A stretch of DNA of 64,000 nt. Origin: Schizochytrium sp. TIO01. Its lineage: Eukaryota; Sar; Bigyra; Thraustochytrida; Thraustochytriidae. Of this stretch, positions 25,001 to 36,840 are shown in pieces. The notes under the pieces are model-generated. The model ran no database searches. It had not been told where the DNA came from and worked only from the letters and a program-made list of their open reading frames with translations. The stretch lies in contig SMSO01000031.1 of NCBI GenBank assembly GCA_004764695.1, positions 7,001,261 to 7,065,260 of the forward strand, given 5' to 3'. Numbering within the stretch: position 1 is the stretch's first letter; every line of letters begins with the position of its first letter. The position numbers and the translations under genes were made by a program.

Positions 25001-26300
25001 AATTTCGGCGATTCTTTCATACTCAATTGTATAGCTGTACTCGATGATAAATACGCGCATGAAAAGAGCTAATGCTTGTCGAGTATCGATGTTTGCGTAA
25101 TGTGATGATGTGCGTAGATTGAGCACTCTACCGAAGAAGTGGAAAAGTTTACGGGCCTGTCTAAAGATCATATAGTCACTTCGATTCAAACTCTGAGCCA
25201 AACGATTTATTTCGTTGTAATCAAAACTCCCGCAATGTAAATGGGATAAGCGCACTCTCTGCGATTCCTCTGGATCAGCATTATAAAGCTCCGTGAGATA
25301 GCTTACAACCTGATTTCTCCATGTTTCTGTGTTGTCGTCTACGTTTGGCACATTTAAAGTTCCTCCACCCAGAATAGTATCGATGACGTCAATCTGTCTT
25401 TTATCGTCACGCTTGAAGACCAAGTTGAAGATCAGCTGGAAGAGCTCAGGAGAAATCTCGGGTAGGTTATTTTTCTTCTCCGGTCTCAATAACAAAGTTG
25501 GCTATTTCATTGGCATTGAGAAAGACGTCATCAGCAGACACTGGCACGATGCCGACACACGATTGAAGAGATGCCAACGGCAGCACAAGAAATTGAGAGA
25601 ACCTCATAAATGCCTCTTGCCGGCCCGTTCCTGCTACAGCATTTGCACCCCAATCATAGAAGTTAATAGCATGCAGAAAATTCCTCTCACCGCTGTCTCT
25701 AGCAAGTATAGTTTCTCTAAAATCACCATCGTAACGCCATTGGCCTTGCAAGGGTTCAGTGAAGATTTCTTCGATGGGAAAGTCTTGCACGTCTTCAGTG
25801 TCTTGCACTTCTTCCCAATCGAATTCAGTAGTTTGCACCTCGTGAAGACGGGCATGTTCAAATGGTGGAAAGGATGGAGCACGCGGGCGTCCTGGTTCGT
25901 TGTTGTGTATAACACTGCCGATGTCTTCAGCAACGGGCATGGGCATTGCCATTGGAAGTTCCCTATTTGCTGGAACATGATCTGCTTCTGCTCTGCTTAG
26001 ATGTCCTCCAATATGCGCATCTTCATCTGGCAATACTCGCCCTGGTACTTCTTCGACTTCTTGAATGTCATTGTCCTCATCGCTTAAATTGTGGATGTCT
26101 TCATGAACATGATCTGCGTCTGCTTTGTTTTGATGTCCTTCATTATGTGTATCTGCATCTGGGAGCAATCCTTGGTTTGATACCCCTTCGGCTTCTTGAA
26201 TGTTAATATTGTCTTCATTTTCAGAGATGTTAACATCGAATGGTAAGTTCTGGTTTTGAAGCACTTCAGGAACGTCCCGATTATCTGAGTAATCAGCCAT
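22031..26300 (-). CDS. TIR-like/TPR repeat protein with receiver-like C-terminus (frame break near 25,470)
   Basis: Two minus-strand frames probably form one gene of about 1,425 residues. The first (26,300-25,467; ATG start MADYSDN) encodes an acidic, low-complexity region and a short folded part ending at a TAA after an A run. The second (to 22,031) has no ATG for its first 107 codons, so it is unlikely to start on its own; a +1 shift at the A run joins them. Numbered from its open end (25,495), residues 455-640 hold a TIR-like module: DYVCYAWKTKFKDL, WLDLFAVPQ, VIVVMDG, RRWCWYEIALAL. Such modules occur with TPRs in many algae and protists. TPR-like helices span about 760-920. Residues 1005-1100 resemble a degenerate response-regulator receiver (PRALIIQRAD, then FVFIMD with Asp1057). 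Residues 260-300 include a hydrophobic stretch. The function is unknown; an NLR-like sensor is one guess. Confidence 0.7.
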
Positions 26301-28769
26301 CGTGAGTTTGTCCAACCACTGTGTCTTTCGTGTCTTTCGTGTCTGCTTGTCTGATTAATGCTGTTGCTTTCCGAGTGGCAAATGTGACTAAAACTAGGAC
26401 AGAGACTCTATTATTCACCTTCCCAAAATAGTGGTAAGAAGGTGGAGGATCAGGAGTGAAAGTCGTGGAAGAATGAGCCTGCCCGCGACGTTGGCCTTAT
26501 AGCGACTCGATTAAAATCGAAGCGTGAGGCGGGGGGCAATAGAAGTAAAGCAAGGGCAATGTCGATGCGTTCCTTAAACTTCACTGCCACCTTTTCCTTA
26601 TCGAAGCCACGCCTGAAACCGCGCAATAGCACACGCAGGGCCCTGAGGCGCAACAAGCACCTGAACACCTCCTTGCCCACCTCCAAGCGGGTATGACCTG
26701 TCGCTAGGTCGAAACGGGTTTGGGTTGGAGGGCTCTTCTCGCAGGTCTTTGAAAATAAGAATTGCATTTGAGCTTTCATTTTCAATAAGCTCGATTTAAT
26801 TTAAACTGTTATTACTCCCTTAATAACTACTACCTAATTCTGCCATTCTTCAGTGCCTGAAAGTATAGCTAAACACTTTTTTAATTCTGGGAGCGACAAA
26901 TCGTCGTAAACAGCAGATTAGCACGTCTACATAGTCCCAGGTAGCAACTTAGAGAGCTAACGTATGTATGTTCTAGCCTGGCTTCTGCGCTGATGAAGTC
27001 ATTCTCTTCGCGTGCGCAACGTTGTGCAAGCCAGAGAGCACAAAAAAGCTAAGAAACCAAGATATCTTTAATTGCAGGAGTGCCCATCCACAACTCTTGC
27101 TACCCAAATCTATAGCATAGCCCCTCACTACTACCTTATCTGAGGTACGCTTTGAAGCACTTCTCTTTGAGTAAAAATAACATCTACTGAGCAACTATCT
27201 AGCAGTCATTTCTGTGAGGGGTGGCCGAGAATTTACTGATCTTAAAACTTCTCTTGGATCGACGATAGGACCTAAATGTTTTAAGCTATAGCAAGACAAC
27301 CAACCGGGCTAGTCTACATAGTGAGTTCTTAACCAAAGTTAAATGCTTAGACTTCTTTCATACATAAAATTTTAACAAGTTTTTCTCCGTTCTATTACTT
27401 GTTTGTATTTACTTGGCGTCCTGAAGTCTATAGAAGGGCATAAAGTACTGTTCCTTCGAAGTTGGAAAGAAATAGTCTACTATCTCCTGTTCTGTTATTG
27501 TGGCTCTTCTACCATCAAGCTTTCTGAACAGACTTTGCATTCACTAATACTCACCTAGGCCGTTCAATAATACTTACGGTTCTCAATTTTTCCACTTTCA
27601 TATTTTCATACACTTATATTTAGATTCTCGAAATAGACCTTGCATTCCAAATCTCATACACTGACCTAACTCTTCGCATCGACCTTGCACATTCATAGCA
27701 ACTTCACCCAGTCGTAAAATTGTCGAGCTCCTCCACCAAATTTACACTCTATGGCATTACCCTTTATTGTCATGCATTCACAGATCTAGCACCTGCAAAA
27801 AATGAGAAACTCTATTTGTCTTATGTGAGAGGAACGCAAGGCTTGGGACTTTGTTAGTCACTTTTACAAGGGCAAGTCAAAAAGAGTCTAAATGATCACT
27901 ACGTATCGAAAATTGTTGCTTATTTTTTAAAGTTAACAGTTCAAACCCCAAATCGAACAATAAACCAACCCAAAATAGACACGCATACGTTTCCTACGCT
28001 GATATTTTTCGTCATCACCTGCCAAACTCCCAAGTGTCTTCATTGAAAAGATTGAGAAACTTTCCTATTTCATTTTATATTCAATGTACTACTTAATTTT
28101 CCACATAAACCACAAAGGGAATTCCCAAATGATCATTAGCACACAGCCCACAGCAATACGACACCCTCAACTATGACAGCGATATCTCCCCTTCGGGAAG
28201 TCAATTGTCTTCTCAGGAACAGCCACGATGAGATTATCACGACATCAGAAAGCAAATTAACAATATGCAGGAACTCCTCCAATAAATCGTGATCTCGAAT
28301 TGAACCAAACGGGGGGTCTGTGACCCCACGACCTGGCCGACATATTTTTCTTCCTCCTTGCTAAAAGGCGATAGTGCTCTAACGGGCTTCGTCATTGGAA
28401 ATTTATCATTCCAAGCCCAAAATTGAATTTGTTACCACTTCATTACATAAAACTAGTGCAAGTTTATTTTCCAATCAAAAGTAAGATAACTTTGGAGTAT
28501 TTCATGTGTCTAGTTTAATTTCTGCTTGTGACTCGGAGTCAAAAATAGAAAAGTTCTTTTAATTTAATTTGCCTTTTCTTTCTGCCATTGTTGTGCTGTG
28601 ACTTGTTCTTTTTACCCACGTAGAAAGAGGTATAGTATAGCGTTTGGAGAATGCTTGGTTCATTTTACTTTACTTTATTATCCTCGTGGTTAGGAACTTA
28701 ACAACTTGGTTTGGTAGTCAGTGGGAGAGGTTATGGGAAAGATTGGAGTGCATCTTTATTTTATTGTTT

Positions 28770-29326
28770 ACAGAACTTCCCAGCTTTGCTGTAAAATCAA
28801 TCGCTCGCCTGCCATCAGAGCTCTTTTCCTGACTCACTGCAGTTTGGGTAATGGTGCGAAATCAATACTTGCTTTGTGACCTCACTTACTTTTGATTAAG
28901 TAAGAGGAGCAAATGGATGCTCTTCTTGTGCAAAAGGCGATCCAAATAAACAAAGCCATGGCTGCATTTTATTTCTCTAAGAGCAATGGACAAAGTCGTC
29001 CAGGCACAGGACAGAAATGCGCTGAGGTTCGAACTCATTCCACGCGAATTGAAGCGGTGCCCATGCACTAGCTAGTACAAGCAAGCTAAGCTAAGGAACA
29101 AACTACGAAGCATGTAAACAAAGCGAAACACCTTGAGCACGAATGTAGACACCACCGCAACAGCTTCAACCCCTGTAAGAGGCACCTTCTTCCTGTAGTA
29201 GCTTTTACCCTTATCGGCGAAAGCCATCGACTTACAAGGCTTCCCAGCAGATCTAACAAAGAATGGCAAACAAACAAACAAACAAACAAACAAACAACAA
29301 ACAAACAAACAAACAAACAAACAAAC
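28770..29326 (+). mobile_element. SINE/retroposon-like dispersed repeat, copy A, with (CAAA)n tail
   Basis: About 550 bp that recurs at 31,591-32,148 in the same orientation, at roughly 80-90% identity by eye with small indels. Both copies begin near CCCAGCTTTGCTGTAAA, share GAAACAAAGCGAAACACCTT, and end in a (CAAA)n tract. A shared body with a 3' simple-repeat tail is typical of non-LTR retroposons. A B-box-like GGTTCGAACTC is present near 29,027. I found no target-site duplication and no reverse transcriptase. Confidence 0.55.
29267..29326 (+). repeat. (CAAA)n tail of repeat copy A
   Basis: About 15 CAAA units with one CAA interruption, directly at the 3' end of the shared body. Confidence 0.95.
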
Positions 29327-29735
29327 GTTCTAAAGCCCAACGAAGAAGTGATTCAGTCAATCAACCCAATCGCCATCCTGCCAACTCCAGCACCGTGAGT
29401 CTCCAGCACCCCTCTCAATGCCCTTCAAGTTCTCGCTCCCTGCCTTGTTCCTTCGCCCTCTGACTGCTGCCACACCTTTGAACTTGAGCCGCCGCTTGAG
29501 CCTCACCAGAGCTCCCTCAGCCGCTTCCTCCACAGCGAGACCACGAAGACCCACCCGCCTAGCACCCGCCTACTGCCCGCTAGCACTCACTCCGAGTGAG
29601 TTCTCTCTGGCACGCATTGCCCAAATAGCCGAAACGCAGGCACTGTGAGGAGAGGCATCGCGAAACAGCGCTTCGATGAGAGCTTTCGACGCTCTCACTT
29701 CTCAAGTTGGGCTTTTGCCGCTCGAAAGGGCTCGA

Positions 29736-29769
29736 TCAGTCAATCAGTCAGTCAGTCAGTCAATCAGTC
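29736..29769. repeat. short (CAGT)n/(CAAT) tract
   Basis: Alternating CAGT and CAAT units. Low complexity, with no associated gene. Confidence 0.8.
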
Positions 29770-30188
29770 CATCGCTCAGAGAATGCACGGCACTCGAGCA
29801 TCTTGAGAGCGCTCGCTTGGGAACGCCCGGAGGCTGGAAGCTTCGGCTCTTCGATGCCGTCTTCCTTCAAGCGCCTCGACTTGACCTTCGCTTGCGGGAG
29901 CTGGGGAACTTGGAGCTGCTCCTCCACGCGTGCTTGGCGAGCTCGTTTGGGCAATCGTTCGAGTCCTTGCCAGCGAGGTGGCTAATCTCGGCCAGGGAAC
30001 TCACGCTTCAGCAGGCTGCCTTTGCCTGCCTTGTAAGTGCTACCTACTTCTCTCAATCCAAGGCTGGTTGATGGGTTGATCTCAAGTCGCGAGCGAAGCC
30101 TCTGGGCGAGGAAGCTGCGGCAATGTGCTCTGGCAGCTTGGACCTCGAGCAGCGCCTCGTTGTGTAAATACAGCGAGATAGCTGACGA

Positions 30189-30229
30189 ACTAACTAACTG
30201 ACGAACTAACTAACTAACTAACTAACTCC
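30189..30229. repeat. (CTAA)n tract
   Basis: About ten CTAA units with one CTGACGAA interruption. Confidence 0.85.
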
Positions 30230-30446
30230 ACAAGCGTGTCGAGGGAGGAAGCCACAATCTCGATCGCAGGTGAGTCGAAGCTGAGGAAACGCAGCCCTTT
30301 GCAAAGCTTGTGCTTCCCAGGTGTCGCCAATCCTGAAGAACGTGAAGCCCGCGGGATTCCATCTAAAACCGGGCCTTCTTTTCAAGGCGAGTCTTTCTGC
30401 AATTTTCACCGCTATCGCTGCTGCTCCTGACGATGACGATAAAACG

Positions 30447-30491
30447 ATGATGATGATGGTGGTGGTGGTGGTGGTGGTGGTGGTGGTGGTG
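30447..30491. repeat. (GAT)n-(GGT)n trinucleotide tract
   Basis: A few GAT units followed by about 12 GGT units. The poly-Val and poly-Pro frames it creates are artefacts. Confidence 0.9.
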
Positions 30492-30957
30492 AGCGGTAAC
30501 GGGGATGTCGATTAAGTTGAACTTGCGTTGGGAGAACCCGAGCTCCTCGAGGCTGTGGCAGCAATGCGAAGCTCCAGCATGAAGGAAACTTCTCGGTAGC
30601 TAGATGCCTGGGCATCTATCCCGGCACCGACGACTGTGCTGGCGTAGAGCTCGAGGGGCTGCTGCAACCATTCCTGCAATTTGACGGCGAGGCGGTGAAA
30701 TCCTGGAGACGCTCAGGGCTGCTTCCTAAACTTGGGGAACAAAACGAAACGAAACGAAACGAAGCCAAACAAAGCAAAGCAAAGCACTAGGTCCCTAGGT
30801 ACTACGAGATAGCACTCAGGATTCCAAGGCGCGATCTCTTGAACTCTTTGGTGCGACGGCCTCCTGAGCCCAGTTCCTAGCTGCCATCGAGGCCGTTGCT
30901 TCTTAGCGTCGCCAAGAACGTCAACGCCTCCGGAAGCTGCTACCTGCACAGCTTTCG

Positions 30958-30958
30958 C

Positions 30959-30989
<31 letters not shown>

Positions 30990-30990
30990 C
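30958..30990. repeat. (GTGCTC)n hexanucleotide tract
   Basis: About five tandem copies of GTGCTC. No gene context. Confidence 0.85.
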
Positions 30991-31590
30991 CAGGACGTCT
31001 TGAAGCACAGGTTGGCAGCGGCCATTTCGTCGGGGAGTAGTACTAGTACCCTAAAGAGCTTCGTGCGAAACGATCACAGTCACTGAAGTCAGCTTTTGAT
31101 TCAAGAAGGTCACTGTTTCGCGTTTTAGACACCGACAGATTGCTCGTTCATTCGATTCTTGCAATCGCAGCATCGGCTCTGATGGATGGCTTGCGATAGA
31201 TTAAGTTGATCAGTCGAGTGATCCAGGGCCATTCCTTGGAACAGCTGAAGATGATGCGAGGCTTGCTTGATAGCTTGCTAGCTAGCTAGCTAGCTAGGTA
31301 TACCTACTACCCACTGGAGACAAATTCGCGAATTCGATCTCGCAAAGAATGTCGAGAACCGCTGAGGAAGTCTTTTTAAGGAAACAACCACTTGAAGAAT
31401 AATTGAATATTTATCGACCAAAGAAATCACGAAAAGAACTTGGGGGAAAAGAAACTTGAAGAGACTCGGGAAAGATCGAAGTTCGTACTACCAGTTACGA
31501 GGTACTAGAAGGCAGCTCTTGTGAGGTGATGATGCCACCAACTTGAAAAGAGTGCCTAGAGCTTAGTCTTTTTGACAATCGCCCGCTTGA

Positions 31591-32148
31591 AAAGAACTTT
31601 CCCAGCTTTGCTGTAAAGCTCTTTCCCTCACTCGCTGCAGTTTAGGTAACGATTCGAAAGAAGTACTTGCTTCGTGATCTCTCTTACTTTCGATTAAGTT
31701 AAATGGATGCTCTTCTTGTGCAAAAGGCGATCGAAATTAACAAAGCCATGACTGCATTCTATTTCTCAGAGAACGATGGACGAAATCTTCTACGCACAGG
31801 ACAGAAATGCTCAGAGGTCCGAACTCACTCCAAACGAATTGAAGCGGTCAGTTCCTCATGTACTAGCTAGTACAAGCAAGCTAAGCTGAGAAGCAAGCTA
31901 AGCTGAGAAGCAAGCTAAGAAGCATGGAAACAAAGCGAAACACCTTGAGCACGAATGTAAAGCCACTGCGTAGAGACCACCGCAACAGCTTCAATCCCTG
32001 TAGAAGGCACCTTTTTCATGTAGTAGCTTTTACCCTTCTCGGCGAAAATCATCGACTTACAAGAATTTCCGGCAGAGCCAACAAAGTATGGCAAACAAAC
32101 AAACAAACAAACAAACAAACAAACAAACAAACAAACAAACAAACAAAC
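31591..32148 (+). mobile_element. SINE/retroposon-like dispersed repeat, copy B, with (CAAA)n tail
   Basis: The second copy of the repeat at 28,770-29,326, about 2.8 kb downstream in the same orientation. It keeps the same start, internal blocks and CAAA tail, and has a local duplication of an AGCAAGCTAAGCTGAGA unit around 31,875-31,915. The B-box-like site differs by one base (GGTCCGAACTC). A 52-55 codon open frame is kept in both copies, but most differences change amino acids, so coding selection is not indicated. Confidence 0.55.
32092..32148 (+). repeat. (CAAA)n tail of repeat copy B
   Basis: About 14 perfect CAAA units ending the shared body. A third tract of the same unit at 34,318-34,352 has no such body upstream. 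Confidence 0.95.
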
Positions 32149-32508
32149 CGATTAATGAATAAATAAATACCATAAATAACCTAGCAAACACAACTTCAAG
32201 CAACCAAACAACTAGAGCTTCTCTTACAATCAGCCTCCAGAGGTGTGGCTGTGCTCTTCGTCCTCCAAGATACAAGCCAATGGGGCCTAGATTCAAGGTA
32301 TTCAGACAAAAGTCCCTTTCCCCTTCAGAACGAGCGTTTGGTTTTATCTTTCTCCTTTCTTTAATGATCTCTGCTTACTACTATTTCCACACATTCTCAT
32401 TCTAAAATAAAAAATAAATAAATAATATATTAAGGTTTTGCCATACCCTAGCTTCAGAACTTCAAATATATGCAAGACAAAGAGAAGAAAGAGAAAAGAT
32501 AAAAAAAC

Positions 32509-32511
<3 letters not shown>

Positions 32512-32563
<52 letters not shown>
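32512..32563. repeat. (GA)n dinucleotide tract
   Basis: About 26 uninterrupted GA units within purine-rich DNA. Confidence 0.95.
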
Positions 32564-32566
<3 letters not shown>

Positions 32567-34317
32567 CAAAATCAATAAAAAATGTTTGTCCCTGAAAGAA
32601 ATCGTGCAAAGTCGACGACCCGAAAGCTGTTGCCAGCAGCCCAGGAAATCAAGCCATGGGTCGATATTGATAATCTCAGGCTTTGCAGCAGTAAAGTGCG
32701 TGAGATTCGGAAGAGGCGCTCTTGAGGCGGAAGGTTTCTATGTATTGCGCTTTGTAAGTGCTGAAGGAGCGTTGCAGGTGGCGCCTCAAGTAGCCACAGC
32801 ACAGACTCATTACTTGTTTCTTGAAATATATATCAAAACATTCAACTTTATAAAGTGGCTAGCCAGCTTTACCTAAACTTGGAAAGGACGAGGCACACCC
32901 TGTCCAAGCACCAGCACTGTGGCGGGGAGAGGGTCCCTCAGCGCGTTCGTATTGATCCTCAGTGTGGTACTGTGTGGGAAGCTACCAGCTTCTACTCCAG
33001 CTCACACCTTCGCACGGCTCCTTGCATTTCCTACCGCCCCTATGCTGGTCTCACTCCACAGTGGGGCAGTGAAAGATGAAATGTACCACAATCCCCGCAG
33101 CTCGTGTGCACGCTCTCCTTTGTTTTGTCTCCCGCTTTCCATTTATTTTCTTTTTTCTGTACTTTTTTGGCACCAGACCAATTGGGCTGTGCCAAAGCAA
33201 CTTTCCATCAACAACTATCAACTCATCGTCGTAGGTGTTGATCTATGATTCGCCTCAAATGCTGCCTCTTTAACGAAAAAACTGGGCACAATTTCGATTA
33301 GAGCAGATCGCCGCCGCTTCCATCGCTAAAGTTGCTCGCTACGGCTCAGCAGTCCTAATCGGAGGCTCTTCCGGTCTCTTTTCGACAGTCAGGCGCGAAT
33401 AGTTAGTAGGTACCTACGCTCATACTAGGAACTGCTACATCTACAAACTCTTTTCTTTCTCTTTTTCTTTTTCTTTTTCTTTTTCTAAGCCTAGTAATGA
33501 CCAGTTATCGTTATTACTAGCAGTGCTAGACCAAGATTTATTTATATTCATCTCTCAGAAAGAAGTGCTAGAAATCCTTCGAGATCCCCATTTCCATTTT
33601 CATCGTATCTCGTAGACGCAGAAGCCCTCTCTATGCTCAGCTAAGCAGACAGACAGTCGAGAACGCAAGCTAACTTGCCGCTTTCAGACGACTCATCAGA
33701 GACTCAAACCACATCGAATAGCATTTACAACAACCACAACAACAGCAGCGCAAACAAAGGCCTCGAGCAGCACCTTCCTACGTAGGACCTACCTACCTAC
33801 CTCTGTAAAGTAGCTAGTAGAATATTCCTCTCTTTCCCTCCTATATCATTATAGCCACTTACTGTCCTTTCTTCTTTGCTCCCTGATCCACAACTAACTA
33901 TTTTTTAATTTAATTTTAATTTAATTAAAAAATATATCTCAGGACTGGCTGAGTCAGGCTTCGCATCGGTGGCGTTGGCAAAGGCAGAGAAAGGCCGTCT
34001 TAGGCATGGCTAAGCGTCCCCTTCCGCGCGCTTCAAGTAGGAAAGCCAAGGCACGGAATGGTACGAATGTATGTATATCGCGCTACCTTTCTTTCACTCA
34101 TTCATTGGTATTCTGTTTTAGTCTACTTTAGTTTCGATAGGAATGCGAACTCTTTCTGTCCTCAGAGCCCAAAGGAACACGCGTGCTTATGATAATTGCG
34201 GAATTAGTTTCTGTATCTGTATATCACAACATATGGAGAGTGTGCACAGTAGAAGAACAGGTGGAGTTAAGGGCAGCGAAGGAAGAGAAAAGAGAAAGGC
34301 TGAGAAAGGATGGCCGT

Positions 34318-34352
34318 GAAAACAAACAAACAAACAAACAAACAAACAAACA
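34318..34352. repeat. (CAAA)n tract without repeat body
   Basis: About eight CAAA units. The upstream sequence does not match the body of the CAAA-tailed repeats, so it is either an independent microsatellite or a heavily truncated copy. Confidence 0.85.
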
Positions 34353-34794
34353 ATGATGCTTGAGCTTGCGGAGCGACCTTCTCTGACGGAGGATCCATGG
34401 ACTGCCCATTATGGTGCCCTTATCGGATCCCCTGAAGACCATTCGGGGTAAGGCAGAGCCCGTGGACGTGTATGAATCGGGGCTGTTTGCTTTGCTTTGC
34501 TTTGCTTTTGGGGTTTCACTTTCGTTCATTCCGCATTCATGATATGATTTGTTATCAGTCAACGATGCATTCATTTTATGTAGGCTTTGTAAAATTAACA
34601 TATTCTTTTAATTTTAATTTTAATTTAGTCAATTTAAATTGAAGAAAGAATAGTGATAGGTGCTAGTGTTAGGTGTATGTGGCTGACTAGCTGTCCTTGG
34701 TTAACAAGAATCGAGAAGAAAAGGGCGGGTTTGAGGATAAGAAGGGAAACAAAAGGAAACAAAAGAAACTGCGGCACTACCTTGACAGAGAACT

Positions 34795-34835
34795 AAGCTA
34801 AGCTAAAGCAAAGCAAAGCAAAGCAAAGCAAAGCA
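34795..34835. repeat. (AAAGC)n tract
   Basis: About seven AAAGC/AAGCT units. A complementary TTTGC run occurs near 34,490-34,508. Confidence 0.85.
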
Positions 34836-35077
34836 GTTGAACGAACAATTAGTTGAGGCCTTCAGCAACTTGCGCTAAGAACCAAAAGAGGCCCCAAACA
34901 GTCTCGCATTCCTGCAAAAGCGCCAAGAGTTGGGCGCCTGCTCTGAAGGAGGCTCGAGGAGCGTGGACCTGAGCTGTGCTTTTGACGAAGAGAGCCCTAA
35001 AGAAAGAGAGAGAAAGCGTGCGTGCGTGCGTGGGAGGCAGTTAATAGGGGCCTATCTCCCTCCTAATGGTGCTTCTG

Positions 35078-35168
35078 TTTCATTTTATTTCATTTTATTT
35101 CATTTTATTTCATTTTATTTCATTTTATTTCATTTTATTTCATTTTATTTCATTTTATTTCATTTTAT
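35078..35168. repeat. 10-bp minisatellite, unit TTTCATTTTA
   Basis: Nine nearly perfect tandem copies of a 10-bp unit, pyrimidine-rich on the + strand. The Phe/Ile/Leu-rich frames across it are repeat artefacts. Confidence 0.93.
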
Positions 35169-36840
35169 GTTTTTTATGTTTATTTTGTTTATTTTGTTTT
35201 CACTCGTGGCTTTGTTTATTGTCTTTGAAGAACCGCAGTTCATTCGCTCGTACTGGGACTTGGCTGATTGAGGCGAACTTAGCTCTTCTCTGCAGACGGG
35301 TAAATACACGCGTGCAGCAGGCAGAGGGCCTAAAAGACGGCATGGAAGGTCACTCGGATGAGAACAATGCTCAGCCGAAGCGAAGAAGTTAGCGAAGTCG
35401 GGAGTGATTCGATCTGTCGCTGACTCCTCCTCTCATCGTTCCTCTTTGTGCTCTTTGTTTCTTTGTTTCTTTGTTTCTTTCTTCCTTCCTGTCAGTATCT
35501 TCTCTTATGAAAGAGAAGGGGGGAGCTCTAGAGTAAGTTAGGGGATAGGTAACCTAAATGTTCTTCTTTTTGTTTTTAGCTTTAAAAGGTGCTGTTTGGC
35601 TTTTTCTTTTTCTTCTCTCAAAGATGGAAAGCGTGAAGATAGCTATAATCATAATTATAATTTTTTTTTCTTTTTTCTTTTTTCTTAGTTTTTACTTGAG
35701 CACAGGAATCATGAAAATTGAATGATCAATCAAAATCAATCAATGAAAAGCAGATGTCAATCAAAACGAATTTCTCACCTCCGAGGCGAACACGCTTACG
35801 GACGGACAGCCCTCGCACTGCTCCTGAAGATTGACAGGACGCCGGAAGGCTCAAGAGCGAGGACATCGGCGAGACGTGCTGCCTTGGGCCGGAAGCGCGG
35901 CTCTCCAGCTTGCTAGCTAGCTAGTTGGCTTCCTGCGCTTGGATCAACGCAAAGGTGCTGCAGCACTGCTGAAGCAACAGTATTTGCTTTTGCTGCTGCT
36001 GCTGCTGCCACAAGTTGCCCCCGACAAGAGGCAATTAGGTTAGGTAGACGAGCCGATTGCACAATCGTTCGCCAAAGAACCCCCATTGTACGCTGCCGAG
36101 CGCGGAAAGCTGTTTCCTTGCTTTCGTTGGTACATTGGTCCTTCTCTCACTGGTTACTCACTCACTCATTCGTCCATCCATCCATCTATCTATACCCGTT
36201 CCTATTTCACCAGTTATTATTCTTGCTGCCGCAGTCTCTTCTGATCTCGGATTGCTTTCGAGCCAGTGTGTATACAAAGCGGGTAATCTGGCTTGGTCGA
36301 GTAGTTTGCGTCAATTAGTACATTGATAAAGTTAACTGAGTCGTTGTGCTGGTAGAGTATATTTTCCCTTGTGAGTACAAAAGTATACTTACTACCTAGG
36401 GGTTAACCGACTCCATCATCGCGATAGCACCGGGGTATCTGGTATCTGGGGAAACTTATAGGTTTTCAATCCAGCTGGGACTCCAATTCTTTACATCTTA
36501 TCCACTTTTCAAAACTGCCACGCGCGTGAGGAGGCACAATTGCACGCGGTCTTCGGAATCGGAATTTCGCTTGCAATTCCGAGTTTTAAAACACAAATAA
36601 AAGAAGAAGCAGATTTGTCTGTTTGCACGCACGCACGCACGCACAAAGGCTTTTATATATAACAAGTGAGTAGGCAAAGGAACTCTAGGTAAAACGCCAT
36701 TCCATCTCGGAGAAGTCAACACCTTTCTGTGGCCTCACAGTGACTTCTACTAAAAAGTTGGTTGTGGAAGGGCCCTTTAACATTGGTCAGAGTTAAGCTC
36801 CAAGTAATTCCTAAACTAAGCGGCGCACAAGCCGTTCTCG

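Larger units (their letters stand above)
26301..36840. other. 10.5 kb gene-poor, repeat-rich block
   Basis: No supportable gene. The 5' 400 bp presumably include the promoter of the TIR-like gene. From about 28,770 on, the DNA is crowded with microsatellites (CAAA, GGT, GA, AAAGC, TAAC, TGCTCG), a 10-bp minisatellite and two diverged copies of a dispersed repeat, each described separately. Open frames here are short and mostly repeat artefacts. Confidence 0.55.

Noticed and set aside
29010-29060. tRNA-like B box as evidence of a tRNA gene
   Set aside because: Only the GGTTCGAACTC-like core is present; no cloverleaf arms or convincing A box can be drawn.
28913-29071. A 52-codon ATG frame also open in the other repeat copy (31,703-31,870)
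   Set aside because: Differences between the copies are mostly amino-acid changing, and flanking non-coding DNA is equally conserved, so it is shared repeat sequence, not a selected protein.
35066-35271. Phe/Ile/Leu-rich membrane-like frames
   Set aside because: Produced by the 10-bp TTTCATTTTA minisatellite.
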